A DNA stretch of 64,000 nucleotides from an uncultured Clostridia bacterium (GTDB taxonomy: Bacteria; Bacillota; Clostridia; TANB77; CAG-508). Position 1 is the first letter of the stretch, and each line of letters begins with the position of its first letter. The stretch covers positions 1 through 64,000 of the forward strand of contig CALXVB010000004.1 of the NCBI GenBank assembly GCA_944391855.1. Reading direction: 5' to 3'. Position numbers and translations under genes: made by a program. Below the pieces are notes generated by a model, which was not told where the DNA came from, ran no database searches, and worked only from the letters and a program-made list of their open reading frames with translations. Of the stretch, positions 19,601-28,364 are shown in pieces.

Positions 19601-21262
19601 TTAAAAAATACCTACAATATTTCCGTCTTCATCTAAGTCTATCTTTTCTGCTGCTGGGACTCTTGGAAGTCCAGGCATAGTCATTATTTTTCCTGTAATT
19701 GCCACAATAAATTCAGCCCCTGATTTTAAAATTATATCTTTTACATTAATTTCAAATGGTTCTAAACATTCCAAATTCTTTTGGTCATCTGAAAGTGAAT
19801 ATTGTGTTTTTGCTATACATACAGGTAGTTTTCCAAATCCAAGTTTTTCTATCTCTTCTATCTTTTCTTCTGCTTCTCTTGAATATTTTACTCCTGTTGC
19901 ACCATATATTTTTGTTGCCACATTATTTATTTTTTCTTTTATGCTTTCATTTAAATCATAGGCATAGTTTAGCTTGCTTTCTTTTTTAGCTAACTCTACA
20001 ATTTTTTCTGCTAAATCTATGGCACCTTCTCCACCTTTTTCCCAGCTTTCTACTAAGCTTAAGTCTATGTCATATTCTTGTAATTTTTTTCTTAAAAATT
20101 TTATTTCTTTTTCTGTATCATGTGTATATCTATTTATTGCTACTATTACATTTAATCCATATTTATTTTTTAGATTATCTACATGTTTTAACAGATTTTC
20201 AAAGCCTCTTTCTAGTGCCTCTATGTTTTCGTTTTTTATTTCTTCTTTTGGCATTCCTCCATGATATTTAAGTGCTTTTATTGTTGCAACACATACTACT
20301 GCATCTGGTTTAATGTCTGCTTTTCTACATTTTATGTCTAAAAACTTCTCAGCACCTAAATCTGCACCAAATCCAGCTTCTGTTATGACATAGTCGCCTA
20401 ATTTTAGAGCTAGTTTTGTTGCAATAATACTATTACATCCATGTGCTATATTTGCAAATGGTCCACCATGTACTATTGCTGGTGTATGTTCTAGTGTTTG
20501 TACTAAATTTGGATTTATTGCATCTTTTAGTAGCACTGTTAAAGCCCCATCTGCTTTTAAATCTCTTGCAGTTATTGGCTCGTTTTCTTTTGTATATCCT
20601 ACAATAATGTTACCTATTCTTCTTTTCAGGTCATTAACATCAGTAGCTAAACAAAATATTGCCATTATTTCTGATGCAACAGATATATCAAATCCATCCA
20701 TTCTAGGTACAATATTTTTTTCTTCTGACAAACCTGTTTCAACTTTTCTTAATTGTCTATCATTTAAGTCTAAGCATCTTTTCCAAGTTACTCTATCAAA
20801 ACCAAGTTCATTTCCAAAATATATGTGGTTATCAATCATCGCTGAAAGTAGGTTGTTTGCAGACGTTATTGCATGTATATCTCCTGTAAAATGCAAATTT
20901 ATATCTTCCATTGGTGCTATTTGTGAATGTCCTCCACCTGCTGCGCCACCCTTTATTCCAAATACTGGACCTAGTGAAGGTTCTCTTAATGCTAATACCG
21001 CATTTTTACCTATTTTATGAAGTCCATCTGCTAATCCAATTGCCATAGTAGTTTTTCCTTCTCCTAGAGGTGTCGGATTAATCGCTGTTACTAGTACTAG
21101 TTTTCCATCTTGTTTATCTTTTAATCTTTCTTTTATTTTTAAATTAATTTTAGCCTTATATCTACCATAAGGTTCTAATTCTTCATCTTTTATTCCTATT
21201 TTTTCTGCTATTTTTGAAATTTTTTCTAGTTTAGTACTTCTTGCAATTTCTACGTCTTCCAT
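19601..21262 (-). CDS. fhs: Formate-tetrahydrofolate ligase
   Basis: ATP-dependent synthesis of 10-formyl-THF from formate and THF, feeding purine synthesis and one-carbon metabolism. The P-loop region NPTPLGEGKTTMAIGLA, the REPSLGPVFGIKGGAAGGG segment and the C-terminal MTMPGLPRVPAAE are diagnostic. I choose the ATG at 21262 (MEDVEIARS), preceded by AAGGGGAG; the frame extends 20 codons further into a REP-like repeat. No other Wood-Ljungdahl genes are in the window. Confidence 0.96.
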   Translation of the reverse strand: MEDVEIARSTKLEKISKIAEKIGIKDEELEPYGRYKAKINLKIKERLKDKQDGKLVLVTAINPTPLGEGKTTMAIGLADGLHKIGKNAVLALREPSLGPVFGIKGGAAGGGHSQIAPMEDINLHFTGDIHAITSANNLLSAMIDNHIYFGNELGFDRVTWKRCLDLNDRQLRKVETGLSEEKNIVPRMDGFDISVASEIMAIFCLATDVNDLKRRIGNIIVGYTKENEPITARDLKADGALTVLLKDAINPNLVQTLEHTPAIVHGGPFANIAHGCNSIIATKLALKLGDYVITEAGFGADLGAEKFLDIKCRKADIKPDAVVCVATIKALKYHGGMPKEEIKNENIEALERGFENLLKHVDNLKNKYGLNVIVAINRYTHDTEKEIKFLRKKLQEYDIDLSLVESWEKGGEGAIDLAEKIVELAKKESKLNYAYDLNESIKEKINNVATKIYGATGVKYSREAEEKIEEIEKLGFGKLPVCIAKTQYSLSDDQKNLECLEPFEINVKDIILKSGAEFIVAITGKIMTMPGLPRVPAAEKIDLDEDGNIVGIF

Positions 21263-21280
21263 CAATCCACTCCCCTTCGT

Positions 21281-21388
21281 CGTGGACAAGAGGGACACTC
21301 CTTTTTGTCCACATTTATTCAATTTCTTTGTATAAAATGTTTATTACGAGTAAACTGTGGACAAAACGGAGTGTCCCTCTTGTCCACG
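21281..21388. repeat. REPIN-like pair of inverted repeats (GTGGACAA family)
   Basis: Two 32-bp arms (21281-21312 and 21357-21388) are inverted copies with one mismatch, separated by 44 bp. Each arm is itself palindromic at its ends (GTGGACAA/TTGTCCAC). This is the layout of REPINs mobilised by RAYT transposases. It fills the gap between fhs and the PAP2-like gene. Related single copies lie at 25838 and 28809. Confidence 0.85.
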
Positions 21389-21393
21389 GTTGC

Positions 21394-21831
21394 TTATCCA
21401 AATATGTAACCTACTATAAATCCTATTAATGCACCTACCAATACTTGTGTTGGTGTATGTCCTAATACTTCTTGCAACTTTTCTGTTACTTCCACATTTG
21501 TAAGTCCTGGTGTTTGTACTATTTTATTTAAAAGTTTTGCTTGCTTTCCTGCCGCTCTTCTTACTCCTGCTGCATCATACATTACAACAAATGCGAATAC
21601 TATTGATAGTGCAAATATGGCTGAGTTTATTCCATATTCTTTTCCAATCATTGTACATAAAGCTACAACTACTGCAGAATGTGAACTTGGCATTCCTCCT
21701 GCACCTAGTATTCTCTTAAAATTAAATTTCTTTGTTGTTACTAAATCATATATTAATTTAAAAAGTTGTATAAAAAACCATGTTGCAAATGGTACTATTA
21801 AATATCTATATTCCAAAATTATCCCCATCAT
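21394..21831 (-). CDS. Divergent PAP2 family membrane protein (YuiD-like)
   Basis: A short integral membrane protein of the DUF212/divergent PAP2 family: GGMPSSHSAVVVAL carries the phosphatase-like SxxHxxxV motif, followed by GVRRAAGKQAKLLN and the C-terminal LGHTPTQVLVGALIGFIVG. The family is related to acid phosphatases acting on lipid phosphates, but the substrate is not known. It closes the nusB-xseA-xseB run, 5 bp after xseB. Confidence 0.85.
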   Translation of the reverse strand: MMGIILEYRYLIVPFATWFFIQLFKLIYDLVTTKKFNFKRILGAGGMPSSHSAVVVALCTMIGKEYGINSAIFALSIVFAFVVMYDAAGVRRAAGKQAKLLNKIVQTPGLTNVEVTEKLQEVLGHTPTQVLVGALIGFIVGYIFG

Positions 21832-21836
21832 CTTAT

Positions 21837-22070
21837 CTATTCCTCGTTTTGTACAAAGTTTTCCTCTACTAATTCTCCGTCTTCACCTTTTATTAGCATT
21901 GTTATCTTCTTTTCTGCTTTTTCTAGCATTTCATTACATTCTTTAGATATCTTCATGCCTTCTTCAAATTTAGATACTGATGCATCTAAATCTAATTCTC
22001 CTTTTTCTAATTCTGCTGCTATTTCTTCTAATTTTTTCATTTTTTCTTCAAAGCTTGCTGTTTCTTGCAT
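21837..22070 (-). CDS. xseB: Exodeoxyribonuclease VII small subunit
   Basis: A short helical protein of about 77 residues with the family signature SFEEKMKKLEEIAAELEKGE and LDASVSKFEEGMKL-like helix. It binds the large subunit XseA. I prefer the ATG at 22070 because AAAGGA lies 9 nt upstream; the earlier ATG at 22088 has poor spacing. A hypothetical gene separates it from xseA. Confidence 0.9.
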   Translation of the reverse strand: MQETASFEEKMKKLEEIAAELEKGELDLDASVSKFEEGMKISKECNEMLEKAEKKITMLIKGEDGELVEENFVQNEE

Positions 22071-22105
22071 TATTTTCAGTCCTTTCATGTCCTTAATAAT
22101 TATTT

Positions 22106-22612
22106 TTATTGTTCTTCTACTAATTCTGTACGCACGTCAACGTATAAAAATGCTACAGTTTTAGCGTCTTTACCTGCTATTACTAAATATCTTCCATCTT
22201 TATATACAGAATCGCATCTAAAGTATATTCCTTCAGAAGAGCCATGTTCTTTTTCATAGTATTCTTTTGCGAGTTCTACTGCTTTTTCTTCTCTTGATTC
22301 GTTTGTCCCTGGAATTAATTCTGATGAAGTGTTGTCACTATTATTGTTCCCTGTGCTTGATTCTGTTTCTTCTTCATCTCCATTTACTTGACTACCTTCT
22401 ACCGCTGATACTTCTTCTGTCGCATTAAGTACTTCATTCTCTATAAAATCATTAATTATGTTATCTATTCCTTTATTCTCATCTGGCAATTCTGTATCTG
22501 TATTTATACTGGCTGTTTCTGGTTTATTTGCTTCATATACTACCCAGATAATTGCTAGTATTAAAATAGCAACAACTATTACTATTAAAATTTTTTTAGC
22601 ACCTTTACTCAT
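22106..22612 (-). CDS. Hypothetical membrane-anchored protein between xseA and xseB
   Basis: An N-terminal anchor (about 8-27) is followed by an acidic, Ser/Asn-rich linker (about 30-105) and a small conserved-looking C-terminal domain (about 105-168: EEKAVELAKEYYEKEHG ... VAFLYVDVRTELVEEQ). It is probably exported and tethered. The family is unknown; position inside the xse operon suggests only cotranscription. SD AGGAGG upstream supports the start. Confidence 0.6.
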   Translation of the reverse strand: MSKGAKKILIVIVVAILILAIIWVVYEANKPETASINTDTELPDENKGIDNIINDFIENEVLNATEEVSAVEGSQVNGDEEETESSTGNNNSDNTSSELIPGTNESREEKAVELAKEYYEKEHGSSEGIYFRCDSVYKDGRYLVIAGKDAKTVAFLYVDVRTELVEEQ

Positions 22613-22626
22613 ATGTATTCCTCCTT

Positions 22627-23814
22627 TTAGATTACCTTTGCTTTTGCATTTCCATCTAACAGTCTTATATCTATTTCATCATCTTTTTGTAATTGATTAA
22701 CTGATTTTATAACCTTACCATTGTTTTTTATAATTGAATATCCTCTTGTTAGAGTTTTTAATGGACTTAATGCGTCTAATTTTGATATATTTTTTACCAT
22801 ATTTGTTCTTTTTGTATTATATATGTTTGATATGGCATTTTGAATTGATTTAACTTTCATATCTATTAATATGTATTGTTCATTTATTTTTTGTAAAGGC
22901 TCTTTAAATACTCTACTATTCATGCACTTTTCATATCTTAATTTCATGAATTCTACTTTTTTCTTTAGTGCTAATTTATATCTATTATTATATCCATCAA
23001 GTTTTAACTTTATGTCAATTATATTAGGTACTGCAAGTTCTGCTGCTGCAGATGGTGTTGGTGCTCTTAAGTCTGCTACAAAATCTGCTATTGTAAAATC
23101 TGTTTCATGTCCTACTGCTGATATTATTGGTAATTCCGAGTTATATATTGCTCTAGCAACTATTTCTTCATTAAATGGCCATAAGTCCTCTAATGAACCT
23201 CCACCCCTGGCTACAATTATTACGTCTGCTAATTTCTTTTCATTCATTAGTTTTATTGCATCCACTATTTTCTCTGCTGCACCAGGTCCTTGTACTGGCA
23301 CTGGCAATAGCTTTATATATACATTTGGATTTCTTCTCGTTGATACATTTATTATATCTCTAATTACAGCACCTGTATTTGAAGTAAGTACACCTATGCA
23401 TTTTGGCATAAGTGGTATTCTCTTTTTGTGACTTGCATCAAATAGACCTTCTTTTTCAAGTTTCGCTTTCATTTCTTCATACGCTTTGTATAAGTTTCCT
23501 ATTCCGTCTTCTTGCATTGCCTTTACATATATTTGATATACTCCATCTCTTTCAAAAACAGAAACTGTTCCAAATATTGTAACTTTCATTCCATCTTTTG
23601 GCTCAAATTTTAAATTTGCTGCATAGCCTTTAAACATTATGCATTTTATTAAAGAATTTTCATCCTTTAATGTAAAATACAAATGTCCTGTATAATGGTG
23701 CTTATAGTTAGAAATTTCGCCTTTTACTAGTACGTTATTCAAAAATTCGTCTTTGTCCACTTTATCTTTTATGTACTTATTTAATTCTGTTACACTAATT
23801 GCATTATATGCCAT
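22627..23814 (-). CDS. xseA: Exodeoxyribonuclease VII large subunit
   Basis: The catalytic subunit of the single-strand exonuclease. An N-terminal OB domain (VKGEISNYKHHYTGHLYFTLKD) precedes the catalytic core (VARGGGSLEDLWPFNEE, SAVGHETDFTIADFVADLRAPTPSAAAE) and a coiled-coil C-terminus. The start codon overlaps the nusB stop by one base, indicating translational coupling. 395 residues is normal for Firmicutes. Confidence 0.96.
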   Translation of the reverse strand: MAYNAISVTELNKYIKDKVDKDEFLNNVLVKGEISNYKHHYTGHLYFTLKDENSLIKCIMFKGYAANLKFEPKDGMKVTIFGTVSVFERDGVYQIYVKAMQEDGIGNLYKAYEEMKAKLEKEGLFDASHKKRIPLMPKCIGVLTSNTGAVIRDIINVSTRRNPNVYIKLLPVPVQGPGAAEKIVDAIKLMNEKKLADVIIVARGGGSLEDLWPFNEEIVARAIYNSELPIISAVGHETDFTIADFVADLRAPTPSAAAELAVPNIIDIKLKLDGYNNRYKLALKKKVEFMKLRYEKCMNSRVFKEPLQKINEQYILIDMKVKSIQNAISNIYNTKRTNMVKNISKLDALSPLKTLTRGYSIIKNNGKVIKSVNQLQKDDEIDIRLLDGNAKAKVI

Positions 23815-24254
23815 TAATCTTCTGCTTCTCCTTCTTTATCTATTTCGTTATTCTTTACTATGCTTGCTAATACACCATTTACAAAGCTTGGTGATTTTGT
23901 GTCTCCAAAAGATTTAGCAAGTTCTACTGCCTCATTTATAACTACTTTGTATGGTGTTTTTAAATATAGCATTTCAAAAACTGCTATTTCTAGTATAACT
24001 ATATTTATTTTTGAAACTCTTTCATAAGTCCACTTTTCTGATAAACAGCTTTCTATTTGCTTTCTTATTTGTTTTCCATGTCTTTTTGTTCCATATACAA
24101 CGTCTTTTATATATTTAGTTGTAGCCTTCCCATGTATATCTCTTTCTTCTAAAAACATGTCTACATTTTCTTTATATTCTTCGTATTTAGTATCTTGCGA
24201 TTCCAAACTATATACTATTTCAAATGCTACTTTTCTATTATCTGACATACTCAT
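23814..24254 (-). CDS. nusB: Transcription antitermination factor NusB
   Basis: An all-helical RNA-binding protein of rRNA antitermination complexes, binding boxA with NusE/S10. The family C-terminus is clear: FEMLYLKTPYKVVINEAVELAKSFGD and SPSFVNGVLASIVK. It is located between the Asp23-AmaP genes and xseA as in many Firmicutes. Confidence 0.93.
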   Translation of the reverse strand: MSMSDNRKVAFEIVYSLESQDTKYEEYKENVDMFLEERDIHGKATTKYIKDVVYGTKRHGKQIRKQIESCLSEKWTYERVSKINIVILEIAVFEMLYLKTPYKVVINEAVELAKSFGDTKSPSFVNGVLASIVKNNEIDKEGEAED

Positions 24255-24292
24255 TTTGCTCTTACTATTCCCCTCTATATATTTTTTTGTGA

Positions 24293-24496
24293 TTATAGCT
24301 TGTCTATAAATCCTTTTAATTTTTCTTTTACAGAATCTTTATTATGTTGGAAATAAAATCCTGCATATCCGCAGACAGCTATTAAAATTATTGCAATTAT
24401 TAACATATAGAATTTTGTTAATAACAATACTATTGCAATTAATATACCAACTATCATGCCACCATATTGTGACATAAAGCTTTTAAAATCGTCCAT
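24293..24496 (-). CDS. DUF2273-type small membrane protein
   Basis: A 67-residue protein with two membrane helices (about 12-28 and 30-48) and a basic tail (KDSVKEKLKGFIDKL). In Gram-positive bacteria such proteins sit between amaP and asp23 or nusB genes, as here, and are thought to help anchor Asp23 at the membrane. SD AAAGGAA upstream. Confidence 0.75.
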   Translation of the reverse strand: MDDFKSFMSQYGGMIVGILIAIVLLLTKFYMLIIAIILIAVCGYAGFYFQHNKDSVKEKLKGFIDKL

Positions 24497-24519
24497 ATAT
24501 CACCACTGTTCCTTTCTTC

Positions 24520-25083
24520 TTATTGCTCTAATGTTGTATTTTCTTTTACTGGCTCTATATTTTTTACTTTAATATTTACTTCTTTTACTTCTAAATCAGA
24601 TGCTTTTTTAATAGTGTCTTTTATCTTGTTTTGAAGATTTGTAGAAAGTTCTTTTATTACTGCATTTTCCTTTACTACTAAATTTACAAATACACTCAAA
24701 TTATTGTCTTTATCTAATTCTATCTTTGTAGTTACATCCTCTGCACTATCAAATCCTTTAACAACTGCATTTACTAGGTTTTCTATTGTTTCTCTTGTTA
24801 TTAAAAGTTTACCATTTGAATTTTCAAGTAATATTCCATTTTTGTATTCTACTTTCTCTTTCGAGCTAGAGTCAAAAAATATACATTTAATTGATAATAA
24901 TATGAAAATTATAGCTAAACCTAATAACACTTTTGAAGTTACATTGTCTGTTATTGCAATATTAAAAACTTCTCCTAACAATTCTGTATCAATCCATCCG
25001 AAAATTGTTAAGCATAATATTACAGACATTATTAGCATTAAACTTGAGAATAGAGCTAAAGCTATTCTATCAATTGTTTTCAT
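24520..25083 (-). CDS. amaP: Alkaline shock response membrane anchor AmaP
   Basis: Two N-terminal membrane helices (about 8-30 and 47-66) are followed by a cytoplasmic domain of mixed strands and helices related to Asp23. In Staphylococcus the protein anchors Asp23 at the membrane. Start chosen at ATG 25083 with SD GAAGGGA; an upstream in-frame GTG at 25104 would lie before that SD. The neighbours (DUF2273, Asp23) support the call. Confidence 0.82.
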   Translation of the reverse strand: MKTIDRIALALFSSLMLIMSVILCLTIFGWIDTELLGEVFNIAITDNVTSKVLLGLAIIFILLSIKCIFFDSSSKEKVEYKNGILLENSNGKLLITRETIENLVNAVVKGFDSAEDVTTKIELDKDNNLSVFVNLVVKENAVIKELSTNLQNKIKDTIKKASDLEVKEVNIKVKNIEPVKENTTLEQ

Positions 25084-25204
25084 AATTAAAACTTCCCTTC
25101 TCACACTTTATAAAAGCACCTTGTTTAATTATTTTATTTCAAACATTAAGACTATATTTAAAATTAAAATAATATTCGAAAGTGCCTTAAAGTTATATTA
25201 TATA

Positions 25205-25654
25205 TTATTCCTTTTTATTAGAGTCCTCTGTTTTTACTTCTTCTAAATTATTTGCATCTGTATTAACTCCTTGTACATGAACATTTACATCTAATACTTT
25301 TAAACCAGTCATACTTTCTACAGCTTTTTTTACTCTGTTTTGTATTTCAAATGCTACATCTGGTATTCTTACACCATATTCAACAATTATGTTAACGTCT
25401 ATTCTAGTTTCTTTTTCTCCTGCTTCTACTTTAATACCTTTAGCAAAATTTTTCTTTCCACTAAATACTTCTGAAATTCCGCCAGCAAATCCGCCTGCCA
25501 TTGAAGAAACTCCTGGCACTTCTGATGCAGCAGCACCTGCTATAACTGCTATAACATCATCAGCAATTTTAATGCTAGAATTTTCAAGAGAAACTTCCTC
25601 TACTTTATTTTCCTCATTATTTACAACCTCTTCTGGTTTATTATTTTCCTCCAT
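25205..25654 (-). CDS. Asp23/Gls24 family envelope stress response protein
   Basis: The central region (about 25-130) shows the Asp23 pattern: IADDVIAVIAGAAASEVPGV followed by a glycine-rich stretch (MAGGFAGGISEVFSGKK), then IVEYGVRIPDVAFEIQNRVK and LDVNVHVQGV. Both ends are acidic and disordered-looking. These proteins form a membrane-associated layer through AmaP. It opens the leftward operon that continues to nusB and xseAB. SD AGGAGG upstream. Confidence 0.9.
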   Translation of the reverse strand: MEENNKPEEVVNNEENKVEEVSLENSSIKIADDVIAVIAGAAASEVPGVSSMAGGFAGGISEVFSGKKNFAKGIKVEAGEKETRIDVNIIVEYGVRIPDVAFEIQNRVKKAVESMTGLKVLDVNVHVQGVNTDANNLEEVKTEDSNKKE

Positions 25655-25777
25655 AATTATACCTCCTTAAAAAATTATATTATTATCTTAAGTAAAAACT
25701 TATATTGTCCCTTTTAATAACACTAGTATATCAATTATTCACAATTTTTACAACACTTTTAAGAAATTTTTAAAAAA

Positions 25778-25832
25778 TTTGAAACGAGGGGACACACATT
25801 TCGTTCCAAATTTGAAACAAAGGGACAGACAT
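25778..25832. repeat. Decayed GGGGACAC-type repeat pair
   Basis: TTTGAAACGAGGGGACACAC and TTTGAAACAAAGGGACAGAC lie in tandem, with an intervening TTCGTTC complementary to GAAACGA. It resembles remains of the hairpin family intact at 9030 and 58295. It is part of a 230-bp gene-free stretch between the Asp23 gene and pnp. Confidence 0.55.
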
Positions 25833-25837
25833 AGAAA

Positions 25838-25877
25838 AGCCGTGGACAATATGAAGTAGTCCCCTTTGTCCACGGCT
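25838..25877 (-). repeat. GTGGACAA-family hairpin downstream of pnp
   Basis: AGCCGTGGACAA and TTTGTCCACGGCT form a 12-bp stem eight bases beyond the pnp stop. It is a single REP of the family paired at 21281-21388, and it may serve as the transcript end of pnp. Confidence 0.7.
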
Positions 25878-25884
25878 ACGTTTA

Positions 25885-28008
25885 CTATTCTTTTTCTTCT
25901 TTATTTCCTGCTTCTAAATCTTTCATGCTTAAATTAATTCTTCCTTGATTGTCTATATCTGTTACTTTAACTGTAATTTCGTCTCCTACTGTAAGAACGT
26001 CTTCTACTTTGTCAACTCTCTTGCTAGAAATTTTTGATATGTGAAGTAGTCCTTCTTTTCCTCCACCTAAATCTACAAATGCACCAAATGACATTATTTT
26101 AGTAACTACACCATCATATACTTTTCCTGCTTCTATGTCTCTTGTAATCACTTCTATCATCTTCATTGCTTTTTGTGCACTTTCCATATCATTTGAATAT
26201 ACACAAACTTGTCCATCGTCCTCTATATCTATTTTTACGCCTGTTTCGTCAATTATCTTGTTAATTGTCTTTCCACCTGTACCTATAACGTCTTTAATTT
26301 TGTCTGGATTAATTTTTGTTGTTAATATACGTGGTGCATATTTAGATATATCTGCACGTGGTTTATCTATTACTGGAAGCATTATATTGTCTAAGATATA
26401 ATCTCTTGCAACCTTTGTTCTTTCAAATGCTTCTTTTATAATGTCGTATGTCAATCCATCTATTTTAATATCAACTTGTATTGCTGTGATACCATCTTTT
26501 GTACCACCAACTTTAAAATCCATATCTCCAAAGAAATCTTCTATTCCTTGAATATCTGTAAGCATTATATATCTGCTTGGATCGTTTTTATCTGTAACTA
26601 AACCTGTAGAAATACCTGCTACTGGCTTTCTAATTGGAACACCTGCATCCATTAATGCTAAAGTACTTCCACATATACTTGCTTGTGAAGTTGAACCATT
26701 TGAAGAAAGTACTTCTGATACAACTCTTATTGCATAAGGGAATTCTTCTTCTGATGGAATAACTGGAACTAATGCTTTTTCTGCTAAAGCACCATGACCA
26801 ATTTCTCTTCTTCCTGGTCCTCTTGATGGTCTTGCTTCTCCTACTGAATATGATGGGAAATTATATTGATGCATATATCTTTTTTCTGTTTCTTCATCTA
26901 TACCATCTAGTATTTGCTCTTCACTCTTCATTCCAAGTGTTACAATAGACATTACTTGTGTTTGTCCTCTTGTGAAAATTGCGCTACCATGAACTCTTGG
27001 AAGTACTCCTACTTCACATGAAAGTGGTCTTATTTCATCTATTTTTCTTCCGTCTGGACGTTTATGTTCTTCAAGTATCATTTCTCTTACACAAGCTTTT
27101 TCTAAGTCATGTATACTATCTGCTATTTCCATTTTTCTTTCTTCTACAGCATCTTCACCATATTTTTCTGCTACATAAGAGTTAATATCCTCTGTTATTT
27201 TATCAATATTAGCGTCTCTTACTTCTTTATCTGTAGCTTGTACATCTTGATACATTCTATCTTTAAAGTTTGCTACTATATCTTCATAAAAATCTTTTTC
27301 TACTGCAAAACTTTGATATTCAAATTTTAGCTTTCCTATTTCTGCTTTTATGCTAGATATAAAATTACAAATATTTTTAATTTCTTCATGTGCAGTTTTT
27401 ATTGCTTCTAGCATTTTTTCATTTGGTATTTCATCTGCACCTGCTTCAATCATTGTAATTTTTTCTAATGTTCCTGCAACTGTTGCTGTTAATTTACTTT
27501 TCTTCCTTTGCTCTACTGTTGGGTTAATAACTATCTTGTCATCTACCCAGCCTACTGCTACTGCTGCTGTTGGTCCATTAAATGGTATATCTGAAATTTC
27601 TAGAGCTGCAGCTGCGCCAATCATTGCGCATACTTCTGGGCTATTATCTTGATCTACAGATAAAACTGTAGCTGTAACACATACATCATTTCTAAAATCC
27701 TTTGGAAATAATGGTCTTAAAGGTCTATCTATAGCTCTTGAAGTAAGAATGGCCTTATCAGATGGTTTTCCTTCTCTTTTTGTAAAACTACCTGGTATTT
27801 TTCCTACTGAATATAGCTTTTCTTCATAATCTACTGAAAGTGGGAAGAAATCTATTCCTTCCTTTGGTTCCTTTGCAGCTGTAACGTTTACCATTACAAC
27901 AGTATCCCCATATTTTACAACAACACTTCCATTTGCTAGTCCACAAATTTTTCCTGTTTCAACTGTAAGTTCTCTTCCTGCTAACTTTGTACTATAACTT
28001 TTAAACAT
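25885..28008 (-). CDS. pnp: Polyribonucleotide nucleotidyltransferase (PNPase)
   Basis: A phosphorolytic 3'-5' exoribonuclease. Two RNase PH-like domains (1-220 and about 310-545) are separated by a helical domain; then KH (about 555-615: IGTGGKTINKIIDETGVKIDI) and S1 (about 620-690: GVVTKIMSFGAFVDLGGG) domains. 707 residues is standard. The start at 28008 fits the family N-terminus, yet no SD is adjacent: the AAAGGAG is 70 nt upstream behind a hairpin. rpsO lies upstream. Confidence 0.97.
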   Translation of the reverse strand: MFKSYSTKLAGRELTVETGKICGLANGSVVVKYGDTVVMVNVTAAKEPKEGIDFFPLSVDYEEKLYSVGKIPGSFTKREGKPSDKAILTSRAIDRPLRPLFPKDFRNDVCVTATVLSVDQDNSPEVCAMIGAAAALEISDIPFNGPTAAVAVGWVDDKIVINPTVEQRKKSKLTATVAGTLEKITMIEAGADEIPNEKMLEAIKTAHEEIKNICNFISSIKAEIGKLKFEYQSFAVEKDFYEDIVANFKDRMYQDVQATDKEVRDANIDKITEDINSYVAEKYGEDAVEERKMEIADSIHDLEKACVREMILEEHKRPDGRKIDEIRPLSCEVGVLPRVHGSAIFTRGQTQVMSIVTLGMKSEEQILDGIDEETEKRYMHQYNFPSYSVGEARPSRGPGRREIGHGALAEKALVPVIPSEEEFPYAIRVVSEVLSSNGSTSQASICGSTLALMDAGVPIRKPVAGISTGLVTDKNDPSRYIMLTDIQGIEDFFGDMDFKVGGTKDGITAIQVDIKIDGLTYDIIKEAFERTKVARDYILDNIMLPVIDKPRADISKYAPRILTTKINPDKIKDVIGTGGKTINKIIDETGVKIDIEDDGQVCVYSNDMESAQKAMKMIEVITRDIEAGKVYDGVVTKIMSFGAFVDLGGGKEGLLHISKISSKRVDKVEDVLTVGDEITVKVTDIDNQGRINLSMKDLEAGNKEEKE

Positions 28009-28085
28009 AATTTTCGTTTGTATGACTTTTTAATTTTTTATTTAGATATAATTTTAAATTTAATTAAAAATCATACTACTCCTTT
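28008..28085 (-). promoter_or_regulatory. pnp leader: SD separated from the start codon by a hairpin
   Basis: On the minus strand AAAGGAG (28079-28085) is followed by a hairpin (arms 28062-28076 and 28020-28035, about 15 bp with one bulge), then 11 nt and the pnp ATG. Folding would bring the SD to about 13 nt from the start. A four-codon frame (ATG ATT TTT AAT TAA) begins just after the SD. Translation control of pnp by this structure is an inference. Confidence 0.5.
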
Positions 28086-28140
28086 CTTTCTAAATTTTAA
28101 TTTTAAATTTTTAATTTTTTTATAATTATATTTTTAATTA

Positions 28141-28281
28141 TTAGCACAAAATTAGTTGTAACCTCTATAATATGTCACTCTGGTGCCTGTCACCAAACTG
28201 CCACTTTTGTCACCTTTTGGGACAGGTTTAATTTCAAGAAAGACACATTATACAAGCTACTTACTAATTTTTTGTGCTAGT
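28141..28281. repeat. Long inverted repeat between rpsO and pnp, split by a REP-like insertion
   Basis: TTAGCACAAAATTAGT (28141-28156) pairs with the stretch at 28264-28281, and TATAATATGTC with GACACATTATA (about 28168-28178 and 28239-28251). Between them lies family A copy 2 (28181-28227), whose consensus is GGTGCCTGTCACC...GGGACAGGT. The outer repeat probably formed a hairpin in the rpsO-pnp transcript before the insertion. The 355-bp region holds no gene. Confidence 0.55.
28181..28227 (+). repeat. REP-like repeat, family A copy 2
   Basis: A 47-bp unit nearly identical to 11942-11988 (one G to A change in the middle part CACCAAACTGCCACTTTTG). It sits inside the rpsO-pnp inverted repeat. 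Confidence 0.85.
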
Positions 28282-28323
28282 AATTATTTTAAGCTAGAAT
28301 TAAGTATAACGTATTGCTTGCAA

Positions 28324-28353
28324 ATGGACGTTTAAGCAAAGTGCTAAACGTCC
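28324..28353 (-). terminator. Hairpin after rpsO (partial terminator or processing site)
   Basis: TGGACGTTTA and TAAACGTCCA form a perfect 10-bp stem 12 bp beyond the rpsO stop. A long T-run is missing, so it may attenuate rather than stop transcription into pnp, or protect the rpsO mRNA end. Confidence 0.55.
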
Positions 28354-28364
28354 AATATACACAA

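Noticed and set aside
21263..21400. Riboswitch upstream of fhs
   Set aside because: The upstream region is filled by the REPIN-like pair; no tetrahydrofolate-type aptamer pattern is visible.
28060..28076. Four-codon leader peptide of pnp as a real gene
   Set aside because: Too short to claim; recorded only as part of the leader structure.
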